Shown here in pieces: positions 40,477-49,486 of a stretch of DNA of 64,000 nt. The notes under the pieces are model-generated. The model saw nothing but the letters and a program-made list of their open reading frames with translations, had not been told where the DNA came from and did no database searches. Within the stretch, counting starts at the first letter, position 1. Each line of letters opens with the position of its first letter. Source of the stretch: Saccharofermentans sp. (GTDB lineage Bacteria; Bacillota; Clostridia; Saccharofermentanales; Saccharofermentanaceae); NCBI GenBank assembly GCA_024688685.1, contig JAILDX010000039.1, positions 84,203-148,202 of the forward strand, read 5' to 3'. The translations under genes and the position numbers were made by a program.

Positions 40477-41088
40477 TTAAATTCCCAAAAGTTGTCTGTA
40501 ACCTGCCACGCAGAAATCGCAGGCCTTCTTTGTCTCCCGGATGTTATCCTCTTCAGAAACACCATCCAGAAAAGCATCAAACGCACAGTTAATGACCATC
40601 GCAGATCCTATTTTTATTAATCGGCCGGATATATTGTCAGGTCTGTCCATAAACTCTTTGCTGCTTTCAAGGAAAAACATCGTGTTCCTGCATTCCTCAT
40701 CAATAAGCTCATCAACGAAATGCTCATAACTTGTTCCGCCGCTGCTCTCAAGGATAAGCTTAAAGACTTCACTCTCCGAATAAATATAATGTATCAGTAT
40801 CTCTATGGAGCCATAAGACATCTCAAATATGTGCAAAACATCCTCTGCTGAGTTGATATGCATCTCACTCAGATCCTGATATGTCTCGCTAAACATCTGA
40901 AGTTTTTCAGCTACCAGAGCAGAAAACAATTCATCCTTGCTGTTAAAATGCGCATAGAATGCTCCGTTCGTTACTCCGGCATCTTTGCAGATATTCCTTA
41001 TTGAAGCATTCCTGAATCCGACATCGCTGAAATTCTTCAGGGCACTCTTAAGGATCAACTCGTGCGTACTATTGTAATCGTAAGACAT
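40477..41088 (-). CDS. TetR-family regulator of ABC module B, 203 aa
   Basis: TetR domain (NICKDAGVTNGAFYAHFNSK); ligand domain with LESSGGTSYEHFVDEL, homologous to the motif in TetR-A and TetR-C. Promoter TTGACA-N17-TAATAT with a 26-bp dyad over the -10, so autoregulated. No iron box in its own promoter. ATG at 41088 with only a weak ribosome site. Confidence 0.85.
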   Translation of the reverse strand: MSYDYNSTHELILKSALKNFSDVGFRNASIRNICKDAGVTNGAFYAHFNSKDELFSALVAEKLQMFSETYQDLSEMHINSAEDVLHIFEMSYGSIEILIHYIYSESEVFKLILESSGGTSYEHFVDELIDEECRNTMFFLESSKEFMDRPDNISGRLIKIGSAMVINCAFDAFLDGVSEEDNIRETKKACDFCVAGYRQLLGI

Positions 41089-41118
41089 TTTTCTAAACCG
41101 TACCAAACACAGCAAAAT

Positions 41119-41158
41119 ATTACTGTGTAATATTACAGCGTAATAATTATGTTGTCAA
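41119..41158 (-). promoter_or_regulatory. tetR-B promoter and operator
   Basis: TTGACA (41158-41153), 17-bp spacer, TAATAT (41135-41130). An inverted repeat of two 13-bp arms of the form ATTAC-N3-GTAAT (41119-41144) covers the -10 and start site; likely TetR-B operator. Confidence 0.7.
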
Positions 41159-41163
41159 CATGG

Positions 41164-41200
41164 AAAAAGGCTACCCTGTAACTACAGGATAGCCTTCCCC
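41164..41200 (-). terminator. terminator of ABC module C
   Basis: AAGGCTA(T/C)CCTGTA arms form a 13-14-bp stem around a short loop, followed by TTTTTCC on the minus strand, 25 bp after the C2 stop. Confidence 0.88.
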
Positions 41201-41225
41201 CAATAAAGGAAAGTTATAAGGAGCA

Positions 41226-42962
41226 TTACGTCATTGTCCAGTTTTGAGATATCAGCTGCTGCTCCGTCATGTGCTTATAGATACTGTCTCTCTTCATAAG
41301 ATCCGCAGGCGCACCCTCTTCCGCAACAACGCCGTCTTTCAGTACGACGATGTGATCTGCATTGGCAATAGTACGCATGCGGTGTGCAATGATGAGGACC
41401 GTCTTATCCTTGATAAGTCTCGACAAAGCTTCCTGGATAACAGTCTCATTCTCCGCATCAAGCGATGCTGTAGCTTCGTCAAGAAGGATGATCGGCGCGT
41501 CCTTAAGGAATGCTCTTGCAATGGATATTCTCTGACGTTCACCACCTGACAATTCACTTCCGTTCTCTCCGATGCTTGTGTTGTACTGATCAGGAAGCTT
41601 TCTGACAAACTCATCACAGTTTGCAAGCTTGGCAGCTGCAATAACCTCTTCGTCGGTCGCGCCTTCCTTACCGATCCTGATATTCTCCATTACCGAATTG
41701 TTAAAGAGCGTTACATCCTGGAAAACGATCGAATAATTGGTAAGCAGTGTCTCAGGATCAATACCTGAGATATCAACACCGCCAAGACTGATACGTCCTT
41801 CATTAACATCCCAGAATCTTGCGGCAAGTCTTGATACGGTTGTCTTTCCTCCTCCGGAAGGACCGATGAGTGCCGTTACCTCTCCCTGTTTCGCGATGAA
41901 AGAAACGTCCTTCAAAACATCTGTATCATCTGCATATTTGAATCCCACGTGATCAAAAACTATATCATAACCATTGTTATCGATCCTGTCTGAACCTGTC
42001 TGGATCTCATGTGACAAGACCTCATCTAGTCTTTCACTGGGAATTCCGATCGAGATTATAGCAGCGAAGTTCTGCAGCGTGATTTGCATAGGATCGTAGA
42101 GCCTTGATACGAGCATCAGGAACATAAAGAATGTCAGGATGTCTATTGTCCCGTTTGCGAAAAGGATTCCTCCAACCACTGCAGTCGTACCGATGCCGAT
42201 CTTGAGAACGATAGCTGCGGAGTTAACATACACAGCCATCTTAAGCTCCGTAAGCAAAGCATGTTTCTCAACATTTCTTATCTTGCCCTCTAGCTCTTCC
42301 ATATACATATCTTCCGCATTGTTGGCTCTGAGATCGCGGATTGTCTCGAGACACTCCTGAATACCATCACTCATCTCAAGCTTGATCTTTGTATTCTTTC
42401 GGATAGCTCGCTTCTCAGCGCCGGCGCAGGTGATGATTATGATGAATGCAACAGGGATTACCCAAAAACTTGCAAGTACCATTCTCCAGTCGAAGAAGAA
42501 GAACAGGCTTATTCCTACAAGCGTCGTTGATATAATGGCACCTATAAGTTCCGGGATCCAGTGACTCGATGCTGTCTCAATCTGTGCACAGTCGCCCATG
42601 ATATTTGTCGTAAGATCAGCGATATTCTTCTTTCCGAAATAGGACAGCGGAATCTTTCTGAGCTTCTCGGCTATGGCGGTTCTCCTTACACCGCTTTCGC
42701 GATAAGTGGCAAGGAACGTCGAATTGTACTGAATGAAGTTGGTAACTGCAATGAGAGCAATAACAATGGCGCTTCCCGCTAAATAGAACCATATGCTGTC
42801 TTTATTTAATGTGTCATTCAGAAGATCATTTATGAGGCGGTAAAGAATACCTGCCGTCATCATGTAAGTAATATTGGTAAAGGTTACACTTACGCATGCC
42901 TTTATCATATCCACTGCACCCTTGCGTGAGAGTGCATATTTATGTCTTAAGAATTCAATCAT
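41226..42962 (-). CDS. ABC transporter subunit C2 (TMD-NBD half), 578 aa
   Basis: Walker A GPSGGGKTT, signature LSGGERQR, Walker B IILLDEATASLDAENE (second-subunit type). ATG at 42962, one base after the C1 stop, with GGTAGGTG upstream. Paired with C1. Confidence 0.88.
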   Translation of the reverse strand: MIEFLRHKYALSRKGAVDMIKACVSVTFTNITYMMTAGILYRLINDLLNDTLNKDSIWFYLAGSAIVIALIAVTNFIQYNSTFLATYRESGVRRTAIAEKLRKIPLSYFGKKNIADLTTNIMGDCAQIETASSHWIPELIGAIISTTLVGISLFFFFDWRMVLASFWVIPVAFIIIITCAGAEKRAIRKNTKIKLEMSDGIQECLETIRDLRANNAEDMYMEELEGKIRNVEKHALLTELKMAVYVNSAAIVLKIGIGTTAVVGGILFANGTIDILTFFMFLMLVSRLYDPMQITLQNFAAIISIGIPSERLDEVLSHEIQTGSDRIDNNGYDIVFDHVGFKYADDTDVLKDVSFIAKQGEVTALIGPSGGGKTTVSRLAARFWDVNEGRISLGGVDISGIDPETLLTNYSIVFQDVTLFNNSVMENIRIGKEGATDEEVIAAAKLANCDEFVRKLPDQYNTSIGENGSELSGGERQRISIARAFLKDAPIILLDEATASLDAENETVIQEALSRLIKDKTVLIIAHRMRTIANADHIVVLKDGVVAEEGAPADLMKRDSIYKHMTEQQLISQNWTMT

Positions 42963-42963
42963 A

Positions 42964-44727
42964 TTACGCACCTACCTTCCATTCGATCGATCTCGAATAT
43001 TCGTCAAACATCTGCTTGTACATACCGTCTCTGTTCATCAGATCATTGTGTGAACCTGATTCCACAATCCTTCCGTCATCCATCACATAGATGCAGTCAG
43101 CATTCATTACGGTACTCAGTCTGTGAGCTATCATTATCAGAGTCTTATCTTTGGAGAGTTCTGCAAATGCAGCCTGAACTTTTGTCTCATTATCAGGATC
43201 CGCAAATGCAGTCGCCTCATCAAGAATCAGGATAGGAGCATTCTTAAGGAACGCTCTCGCAATAGTTATTCTCTGCTGCTCACCGCCTGAGAGATATGTG
43301 CCTTTCTCACCGATAACTGTATTGATACCATCAGGGAGCTTGTCGATAATATCCATACACTGTGCTTTTCTTAAGGCCTCCATTACTTCCGCTTCAGTTG
43401 CTGAAGGCTTTCCCATGCGTACATTTTCGAGAATGGATTTCTTAATAAGTCTGCTGTCCTGGAATACGAACGAAACATAATTCATGAGCTTTGCAGAAGG
43501 TATATCCTTGATGTTAATACCTCCGATACTGATCTCACCTGAAGTAACATCGAAAAATCTCACTACCAGTTCCGCAAGAGTTGTCTTACCTGAACCCGAT
43601 GGTCCCACAAGAGCTATGTGTTCACCCTGCTTTATCGTCATTGTCAGGTCGTTTACAGCATCGCGCGAAGCGTCCTTATATCTGTATGTAACATTCTTCA
43701 GTTCAAGGCTGTAATCCGCAGGTTCAACATCAGCGCTTCCTTCTTCCAAGGGCTGCATCTCCATTATTGAATCAACTCTCTTAAGTGCGTCGATCAAAGT
43801 CATCTCAGCTTCACCTGAATAAGCAACTTTTGTAAGCGCAACTGTGATAAGAGGAGTAACAATTATGTAGTACATAATGTTCAGAATGTCAGCTGCAGCA
43901 ACTCCGTCTCTTGTAACCGCATAAGCAGCAATTACTATGAAGAGAAATATCGCATTAATACATGTCATGAATCCGATCATCGGGAATCTCAGCTGCAGAG
44001 TATAATCGGTTGACCATTTTCCGAATCCGTCAATTGCTGATTTGAAGCGCTTAAAGGAATGGATCGTCTGACCGAATGTTTTAACTACAGGAACACCTCT
44101 TACATATTCTGTAGCTTCGCTGCTCATTACTTCAAGAGCATTCTGGTATTCCTTCATCTTTTCCTGCATGCCCTTGCCCATCATGGTCATCATGCAGGCA
44201 AATCCGATGACTGCGGGAATCATACATATAAGTCCTATCTTCCAGTTAAACGCGAAAATAAGGACAACAAGACCTATAGGTGTTACAGCCGCAACCGTCT
44301 TGTCAGGAAGATTGTGCGCAATATATGTCTCGGTTGCTGCAGTAGAATCATTTACGATCCTTCTGATCTTTCCTGTTCCGTCTTCATCGAAAACGCCCAA
44401 AGGCAGCTTGATTATCCTTCTCATAAGTGAGCTTCTCATATTTGCCTGCACGCGGAAAGCTGCAATGTGCGTACAAAGAAGTGCAGCTATATATACGAGA
44501 AGTGATGCGACGATAACTATTACCGCCTGCCATGCATAATAATTTATCCTGGCGGTGTCCTCGTGATTGACCGCAATGCTTATGATCTTCCAGAGATCAT
44601 AGTATGGTACAAGCGTCATAACAGCACTTATTCCTGCGATTGCTCTTCCTAATGTTATCAGGTTCTTATGCCCGCCGGCATATTGCCTGATGAGTTTCAT
44701 GTGATCGTACTTTTCAACTTTCGCCAT
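42964..44727 (-). CDS. ABC transporter subunit C1 (TMD-NBD half), 587 aa
   Basis: Walker A GPSGSGKTT, signature LSGGEQQR, Walker B ILILDEATAFADPDNE (first-subunit type, the form I associate with siderophore-linked members). CAGGAGA precedes the ATG. Upstream lies only a half iron box (GTTAGC at 44762-44767) and a GCTATCA/TGATAGC dyad (44765-44791), so control differs from modules A and B. Confidence 0.88.
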   Translation of the reverse strand: MAKVEKYDHMKLIRQYAGGHKNLITLGRAIAGISAVMTLVPYYDLWKIISIAVNHEDTARINYYAWQAVIVIVASLLVYIAALLCTHIAAFRVQANMRSSLMRRIIKLPLGVFDEDGTGKIRRIVNDSTAATETYIAHNLPDKTVAAVTPIGLVVLIFAFNWKIGLICMIPAVIGFACMMTMMGKGMQEKMKEYQNALEVMSSEATEYVRGVPVVKTFGQTIHSFKRFKSAIDGFGKWSTDYTLQLRFPMIGFMTCINAIFLFIVIAAYAVTRDGVAAADILNIMYYIIVTPLITVALTKVAYSGEAEMTLIDALKRVDSIMEMQPLEEGSADVEPADYSLELKNVTYRYKDASRDAVNDLTMTIKQGEHIALVGPSGSGKTTLAELVVRFFDVTSGEISIGGINIKDIPSAKLMNYVSFVFQDSRLIKKSILENVRMGKPSATEAEVMEALRKAQCMDIIDKLPDGINTVIGEKGTYLSGGEQQRITIARAFLKNAPILILDEATAFADPDNETKVQAAFAELSKDKTLIMIAHRLSTVMNADCIYVMDDGRIVESGSHNDLMNRDGMYKQMFDEYSRSIEWKVGA

Positions 44728-44799
44728 TTTTCATATCTCCTGTTATTTAATAAGCACTTTTGTTAGCTATCATGCGTTTGTGTTTGATAGCCTATGCAA

Positions 44800-44823
44800 T
44801 AAAAAAGAGCCCTGAGGCTCTTC
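44800..44823 (-). terminator. terminator after tetR-C
   Basis: AAGAGCC pairs with GGCTCTT around a 4-nt loop, followed by TTTTTT on the minus strand; it overlaps the tetR-C stop codon. Confidence 0.82.
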
Positions 44824-45439
44824 ACTGCAATCCCATTATCTTCAACCACCCCGGCATGAAAAACTCCTGGACGGTACTTAGATATTTCTCGATCATTTCT
44901 TCATCATAATCGTGTATCAACGGTTCAAGACATGCTGTGAAATAAGCAGATAACAGAATGTGCAATTCATCATCAGTTATCTTCTTTACCGGGTATCCTT
45001 TCTCTGCCATATAGTCTATGGCTTTCATGAACTCGTTCTGATTCTCTTCCACATAATTATGGATGAAATTCTCATACTTTGTTCCTGACGAACAGTTCAT
45101 CAGAATAATAAATTCTTCCTTGTGCGGAATGAGGATGGTCTTAATAAGATCGATAAAAGTCTCTCCGAATAAGACATCTCTATCCTCCTTATTTCCGGTC
45201 AATGCATACTTCTTTGCAATATGCTTCGTGTTCCAGATCTTTATCTCACTGATGAGTGGTTCGACTACCGAATCAAACATTGCCTCCTTGTCGCGGTAAT
45301 GGCGGTAAAGACCGGCAGATGTCATGCCGGCACGTGCCCCGATGCTTCTTACTGAGGCACCTTCATAACCTTTCTCAAGGAACTCTTCTTTGATCGCTTT
45401 ATTGACTCTTATGTGACTTAATGACTTATCTCTTGGCAT
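44822..45439 (-). CDS. TetR-family regulator of ABC module C, 205 aa
   Basis: TetR domain (SIGARAGMTSAGLYRHYRDKE), ligand domain with MNCSSGTKYENFIHNYVEE, the third member of the SGT-x-YE subfamily. ATG at 45439 with AGGTG upstream. Unlike the other two it is itself behind iron-type boxes (45451 degenerate, 45478 perfect). Confidence 0.85.
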   Translation of the reverse strand: MPRDKSLSHIRVNKAIKEEFLEKGYEGASVRSIGARAGMTSAGLYRHYRDKEAMFDSVVEPLISEIKIWNTKHIAKKYALTGNKEDRDVLFGETFIDLIKTILIPHKEEFIILMNCSSGTKYENFIHNYVEENQNEFMKAIDYMAEKGYPVKKITDDELHILLSAYFTACLEPLIHDYDEEMIEKYLSTVQEFFMPGWLKIMGLQ

Positions 45440-45450
45440 TGTATTCACCT

Positions 45451-45466
45451 GTTAGCTATCGCTGAT
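45451..45466 (-). promoter_or_regulatory. degenerate iron-type box before tetR-C
   Basis: GTTAGC-TATC-GCTGAT: left arm perfect, right arm with two changes. Lies between the promoter and the tetR-C start. Confidence 0.45.
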
Positions 45467-45475
45467 AACTTATAT

Positions 45476-45504
45476 ATGTTAGCCACAGCTAACCGATTTG
45501 TCAA
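45476..45504 (-). promoter_or_regulatory. tetR-C promoter with iron-type box (45478-45493)
   Basis: TTGACA, 17-bp spacer, TAACAT with GTTAGC-CACA-GCTAAC spanning spacer and -10. Nearly the same sequence as the promoter at 20365-20393, including the ATCG before the box. Confidence 0.82.
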
Positions 45505-45519
45505 CAGTCATTTTTCAGT

Positions 45520-46431
45520 TCAGGAATTCAGCCAGCTGATTATCACTTTTTCCGACTTATCGAAGTATGAGATATTCTCTTTTTTATACTTTCCAAATGT
45601 CTTATACATGAGTCCGATGAGTGGGATCATGCGGTAAAGTTTTTTCTCCCGTTCCCTATTCGGCATAAGGCCGTTAAGATGACTTCCGTGCGGATACACG
45701 ATTACCTTTACTTCCTTGTTGTAACCTTTTTCTTTAAGATCTTTCTCAATCAGTCTTACCGAGTATTCAGCAGGCCATGCCTCATCTTCATCACCTGCTA
45801 TCAGGAGGATCCTGGCGCCGGTTTTCTCAGCACAAAGTCTTGCTTTGTTTGATGCGGCCTCATCTTTATATGCATCATGATATGCGATCCACATACCCGT
45901 AACTTTGCATACAGAGTCCGGATGACGATAATACTTGGCCGCTTTCACTTTTGAGAAATCCGCTTTAACGAACGGAATATCCTCCCCCTTCCATGTAGCC
46001 ACACTTCTCCCGGTCATTGTCTTCTTATCCTTCAGTGTTCCTTCAAACGGTACATGAGTGGGACTGACCATTATAAGATTCTCAAATCCGCCGATATACT
46101 GTGCTGCCAGCACAGCAAAGATAGAACCCATTGACTGACCGTATATGCTTATTCGGCTTATCTTTTTCTTCTCGCGAAGATATTTTACGGCAGGGATAAA
46201 CATATCGACAGGAATACCATTCGGTGAATCAGGAAGACCGTCAGTTCCAAATAGAGATACAGCCAGACCCGTAATTCCATAATCAGCAAACCGCTCAGCA
46301 AACTTTATTCCGGGAAGTATGGACTGTTCGCCTCCCATGACAACAATGACAGCCATGTCACTGCCTCCGTCAGGCTCCGCGAGATTGCCGGCAAAACCAT
46401 GTTCCTTATAATTAAAATCCTCGTGTCTCAT
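45520..46431 (-). CDS. alpha/beta hydrolase (acyl-CoA thioester hydrolase/BAAT C-terminal type), 303 aa
   Basis: Nucleophile elbow GQSMGS, acid in AGDEDEAWPAEYS and His in YPHGSH near residue 260 form the triad of the BAAT C-terminal hydrolase group. Acts on ester, thioester or amide bonds; substrate unknown. Start at 46431 (MRHEDFNYKEH) shortly after the methyltransferase stop; ribosome site weak. Last of the seven-gene operon headed by the FtsX ATPase at 53270. Confidence 0.75.
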   Translation of the reverse strand: MRHEDFNYKEHGFAGNLAEPDGGSDMAVIVVMGGEQSILPGIKFAERFADYGITGLAVSLFGTDGLPDSPNGIPVDMFIPAVKYLREKKKISRISIYGQSMGSIFAVLAAQYIGGFENLIMVSPTHVPFEGTLKDKKTMTGRSVATWKGEDIPFVKADFSKVKAAKYYRHPDSVCKVTGMWIAYHDAYKDEAASNKARLCAEKTGARILLIAGDEDEAWPAEYSVRLIEKDLKEKGYNKEVKVIVYPHGSHLNGLMPNREREKKLYRMIPLIGLMYKTFGKYKKENISYFDKSEKVIISWLNS

Positions 46432-46445
46432 AACGATACATCGTC

Positions 46446-47246
46446 TTACTTGATACCGTAAATAAGTCCGGCTTCCTTTATCATCCAAGGAGCCGTTACA
46501 AAATCCGGTACAAAATCCATCTTCTCTATATCTGGAATGTAATGAATCTCACTGACGGCTCCACTTGTCTGCAGTTCTTCGCAAAACTCATTCATATCTC
46601 CATAAAGGGCCCTTTGTCCGAACATATCCTGAAAAGCAAATGAACCGCCTTTCTTAACAACGCGGAGCGCTTCTCTGACTACGTCTCTTTTATCCTGTGC
46701 AGAACGCACTTCATGAAATACAAAATTGCTTACCGCACCATCAAAAGTCTCATCTTCAAAATCGAGCTTTGCAGCATCACCTTTCTGGAAAATGACTCTG
46801 TCCGCAACACCTTCAGCTAATGCATTTTTCTCGCACTGCTCTTTTGCATAGCTCCACTCTGCGCCCCAGAAATCTATTCCGGTAACATGGATACCGGGAA
46901 ATGTTTTTAACATACGGTTAGTCAGGGCACCGGCACCGCATCCGATATCTATAATGCGGCCTTTTTTATCCTTTTCCCACTGAAAATGATCTACAAGAAA
47001 CTGGTGTATGGCACCCATCACTCCACCGCCGTTAAAATCGAAAAGATTTCTGCATCTCTGCATGTAGATCGTCATACTTAAAGCTGCAAGAGCAATGACA
47101 AGCAGTATGATCCCGGGTATCTTTGTCCTGAGGAATATAAGCAGCAAAACAGCTGCAACAATTAGTATACTTGTTACAGTCCACATCATCCTCATCATTG
47201 CTGCAGGCACCCAGTTGCCATAATCAGCATTCTTATTCATTTCCAT
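46446..47246 (-). CDS. membrane-anchored class I methyltransferase, 266 aa
   Basis: Two N-terminal hydrophobic helices (residues ~20-62) precede a Rossmann methyltransferase domain with IIDIGCGAGALTNRMLKTFP, TGIDFWG and VVKKGGSFAFQDM. The anchor suggests a lipophilic or membrane-delivered substrate. Its ATG lies inside the end of the fusion gene, whose GGAGG serves as its ribosome site. Confidence 0.82.
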   Translation of the reverse strand: MEMNKNADYGNWVPAAMMRMMWTVTSILIVAAVLLLIFLRTKIPGIILLVIALAALSMTIYMQRCRNLFDFNGGGVMGAIHQFLVDHFQWEKDKKGRIIDIGCGAGALTNRMLKTFPGIHVTGIDFWGAEWSYAKEQCEKNALAEGVADRVIFQKGDAAKLDFEDETFDGAVSNFVFHEVRSAQDKRDVVREALRVVKKGGSFAFQDMFGQRALYGDMNEFCEELQTSGAVSEIHYIPDIEKMDFVPDFVTAPWMIKEAGLIYGIK

Positions 47247-48654
47247 TATTACATCCTCCTAAATACTTGAGCATTCTCTGATATCCCGGCATTGCATCGT
47301 CAACAATAGGAATGCACGCATAGGCGTGATATAGACCTTCTTCGATCTCCATACTCACATGAACACCATACTGTTCCAGTCTTTTCCTGATCGATTCAGC
47401 CGCAGCCGTAAACACCTCGTCACCGCCAAAACTTAAGCAAACATTCTTTAGTCCCGTGTAATCTCCAAGCTGCAGCGACTCCATATAATCAGCAACTTTT
47501 TTGCCACCGGTCATGCCTTCCCATACAGAAAGTGTTGCTTTCTGACTCATGATCACATCTGTTTTATCAAGTTTGTCAGCGAGCTTCCTCTCCTCGTCAT
47601 AGACCAGAAGTGAACCGGGCGAACCCGCATATATCTTTCCGGGCATCGGCAACCCTTCTCCTCTGTCATTGATATATGAGATCATGCCGAGAGCGAGATT
47701 CGCACCACTGGAACCGCCTAGAAAATATATATTTTCCTGCTGGTATTTCCTGAGCAGAACCTTATATAATTCGTAGATTGTTTCATAGACATCAGTCAAT
47801 GTATTATCTGTATGCACAAGTGGATAGAACGGCAGAACAAAATCGATATTAAGTTTTTTGGAAAGACTTAAGACTTCCTTGGTCTGCGAAGGTGACGGGT
47901 ACTTAAGCATGCCTCCGCCTACAAGATACACACAAACCTTTCCGGGATGATCCTTGTGACGGTACCAGAGCATTGTCGATCCGTTAACTGATTCAGCCTC
48001 AGTATCTATATTGCTGTCATTGAGTTTAGGAATCACAACACCCTTATACTTCTTGGCGAAAAGCTTCTTAGCTTTCTCAGGCGGCAGTTCCATGACTCTC
48101 TGTATTTTGAAAAGTTTGCACAGCCCAAGAATAAATGCATATTTGACAGACTTCTTCATTATCCTTTTGAGCGGTATAAGTCTGTTGACTCTAACCTTAT
48201 ATGCCGCATATTCTTCGCCGTAAAGATCAAGTAACCACTTCTCTTCTGTATTCTTCAAAACTATCGTAAGAATTAGCCACTGAACAGGCAAAAGAATTAG
48301 AAGCCACAGATTATGCCATATGAGCAGCAGACCGATATTGATGAACCAGACACCTACATACATCGGGTTTCTTACCCATGAATAAATGCCCCCTGTCTGA
48401 AGCTTATTGTTCTCGATGTGATTATCCATATCGGAACCTAAAGCACCCATATACCAGATGAAGATCCCGAGAGGAATTAAAAAGATTCCGGTTATTCTGA
48501 AGACCCAGGCCCATACACCATCAAGAAGACCTGAACTTAAGATATTTCCCGACATTATAAGACCTGCTATAGACATTAAAGATATTCCGTAAATAAGAAA
48601 CGGACCTATTCCGAATAACGGTAATCTCTGACCTTCTTTTTTAAAGTTTTTCAT
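47233..48654 (-). CDS. ICMT-like methyltransferase fused to an alpha/beta hydrolase, 473 aa
   Basis: Residues 1-165 are an isoprenylcysteine carboxyl methyltransferase-type membrane domain: four or five helices, GGIYSWVRNPMYVG and the C-terminal EEKWLLDLYGEEYAAYK. Residues ~195-473 are a soluble HSL-like hydrolase with oxyanion loop LVGGGML, nucleophile GGSSGAN and a late His in EEGLYHAY. ICMT methylates a C-terminal cysteine carboxylate; methylesterases with this hydrolase fold reverse it. Having both in one chain is unusual. Start overlaps the upstream stop (ATGA). Confidence 0.8.
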   Translation of the reverse strand: MKNFKKEGQRLPLFGIGPFLIYGISLMSIAGLIMSGNILSSGLLDGVWAWVFRITGIFLIPLGIFIWYMGALGSDMDNHIENNKLQTGGIYSWVRNPMYVGVWFINIGLLLIWHNLWLLILLPVQWLILTIVLKNTEEKWLLDLYGEEYAAYKVRVNRLIPLKRIMKKSVKYAFILGLCKLFKIQRVMELPPEKAKKLFAKKYKGVVIPKLNDSNIDTEAESVNGSTMLWYRHKDHPGKVCVYLVGGGMLKYPSPSQTKEVLSLSKKLNIDFVLPFYPLVHTDNTLTDVYETIYELYKVLLRKYQQENIYFLGGSSGANLALGMISYINDRGEGLPMPGKIYAGSPGSLLVYDEERKLADKLDKTDVIMSQKATLSVWEGMTGGKKVADYMESLQLGDYTGLKNVCLSFGGDEVFTAAAESIRKRLEQYGVHVSMEIEEGLYHAYACIPIVDDAMPGYQRMLKYLGGCNNGNE

Positions 48655-49370
48655 ATGACTTTTTCTCCTCTGATCTTATTCATCATTATCAGAAGACCCG
48701 AGAAAGTCCAGAGATTACCTATGCTTATCCATCCCGTACCGATTGCATTAGCAGCCTCGCTGTTTCCGAAAAACCTTGTTACAACTACGACTATGATTCC
48801 GGCTGCTATTGAGAAGATCCAGCACCACTTAGGGAAAGGTGTGTAACCCTTAGAGAACGCTATGATCTGCACAACTGTCGTAATAAGGAAAAATACAAGG
48901 AATATGGCCGTTACAGGCAAAAGAAAATAAAGAGCGAACTTAATGGCTCCTTCAGATGAGGCCGAAGGATCAAGTCTGTGAATAGCATTAAGGTGATATA
49001 CTGTTGCGCAGCAGACAACATGACAAAAGCTTCCGAATGCAAGCATTCCGAGAAGCCCGCTCCTGTATGTGTGTGCAAGCTTCTCGCTGCGGTTTGCAAT
49101 CAGTCTGTATATACCGAAATAGCAAAGACATTCAATAGGGATACCGATAAGTCCTAATAATGCGGACGCTGCGATCCTGCCGTCGGACACAGTGAGATAT
49201 CTGGAAAAATACTGATCGATTCCGGAAAGCGAACTGTCTGTAACACCCCATCCTAAGACAAGGTCGCCTGCAAGGCCCATCAGTGCCGCAACAATTCCCA
49301 GTTTAAACAGATGTGCTATCCTGTCCCAGTCAAGTTCTTTGCTGATTCCTATGTCGTTATACTTATTCAT
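48651..49370 (-). CDS. polytopic membrane protein, DUF6796-like copy 3 (239 aa)
   Basis: Six helices with LMGLAGDLVLGWG in helix 1 and the tail NSEAANAIGTGWISIGNLWT; the most complete of the three paralogues. A soluble ~20-residue N-terminus precedes the first helix. AAAGGTTG upstream of the ATG. Between the 33-aa protein and the ICMT fusion gene. Confidence 0.65.
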   Translation of the reverse strand: MNKYNDIGISKELDWDRIAHLFKLGIVAALMGLAGDLVLGWGVTDSSLSGIDQYFSRYLTVSDGRIAASALLGLIGIPIECLCYFGIYRLIANRSEKLAHTYRSGLLGMLAFGSFCHVVCCATVYHLNAIHRLDPSASSEGAIKFALYFLLPVTAIFLVFFLITTVVQIIAFSKGYTPFPKWCWIFSIAAGIIVVVVTRFFGNSEAANAIGTGWISIGNLWTFSGLLIMMNKIRGEKVI

Positions 49371-49382
49371 AATATCAACCTT

Positions 49383-49484
49383 TTATCCAAAGATCAGGTG
49401 CATCAGGTTTACGATTCCCACCGTTATAATTCCAGCCAAAAGGCTCATCGCAATTCCGTCAAGAATGATCCTGCTTATTACCAT
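49383..49484 (-). CDS. 33-aa single-helix membrane protein
   Basis: ATG at 49484 with GGGAG 8 bp upstream (in the last codons of the permease gene). The product is one hydrophobic helix with a basic start: MVISRIILDGIAMSLLAG and then a second half ending HLIFG. It sits 2 bp after the permease stop and 12 bp before the next gene, so it is translated within the operon. It could be a small transporter subunit. Confidence 0.55.
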   Translation of the reverse strand: MVISRIILDGIAMSLLAGIITVGIVNLMHLIFG

Positions 49485-49486
49485 AA

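Noticed and set aside
23158..44727. Calling the six ABC genes plain multidrug exporters
   Set aside because: Their fold allows it, but three-fold recurrence with iron boxes and ATC hydrolase-like enzymes makes metal-complex transport more likely. The alternative is kept open in the entries.
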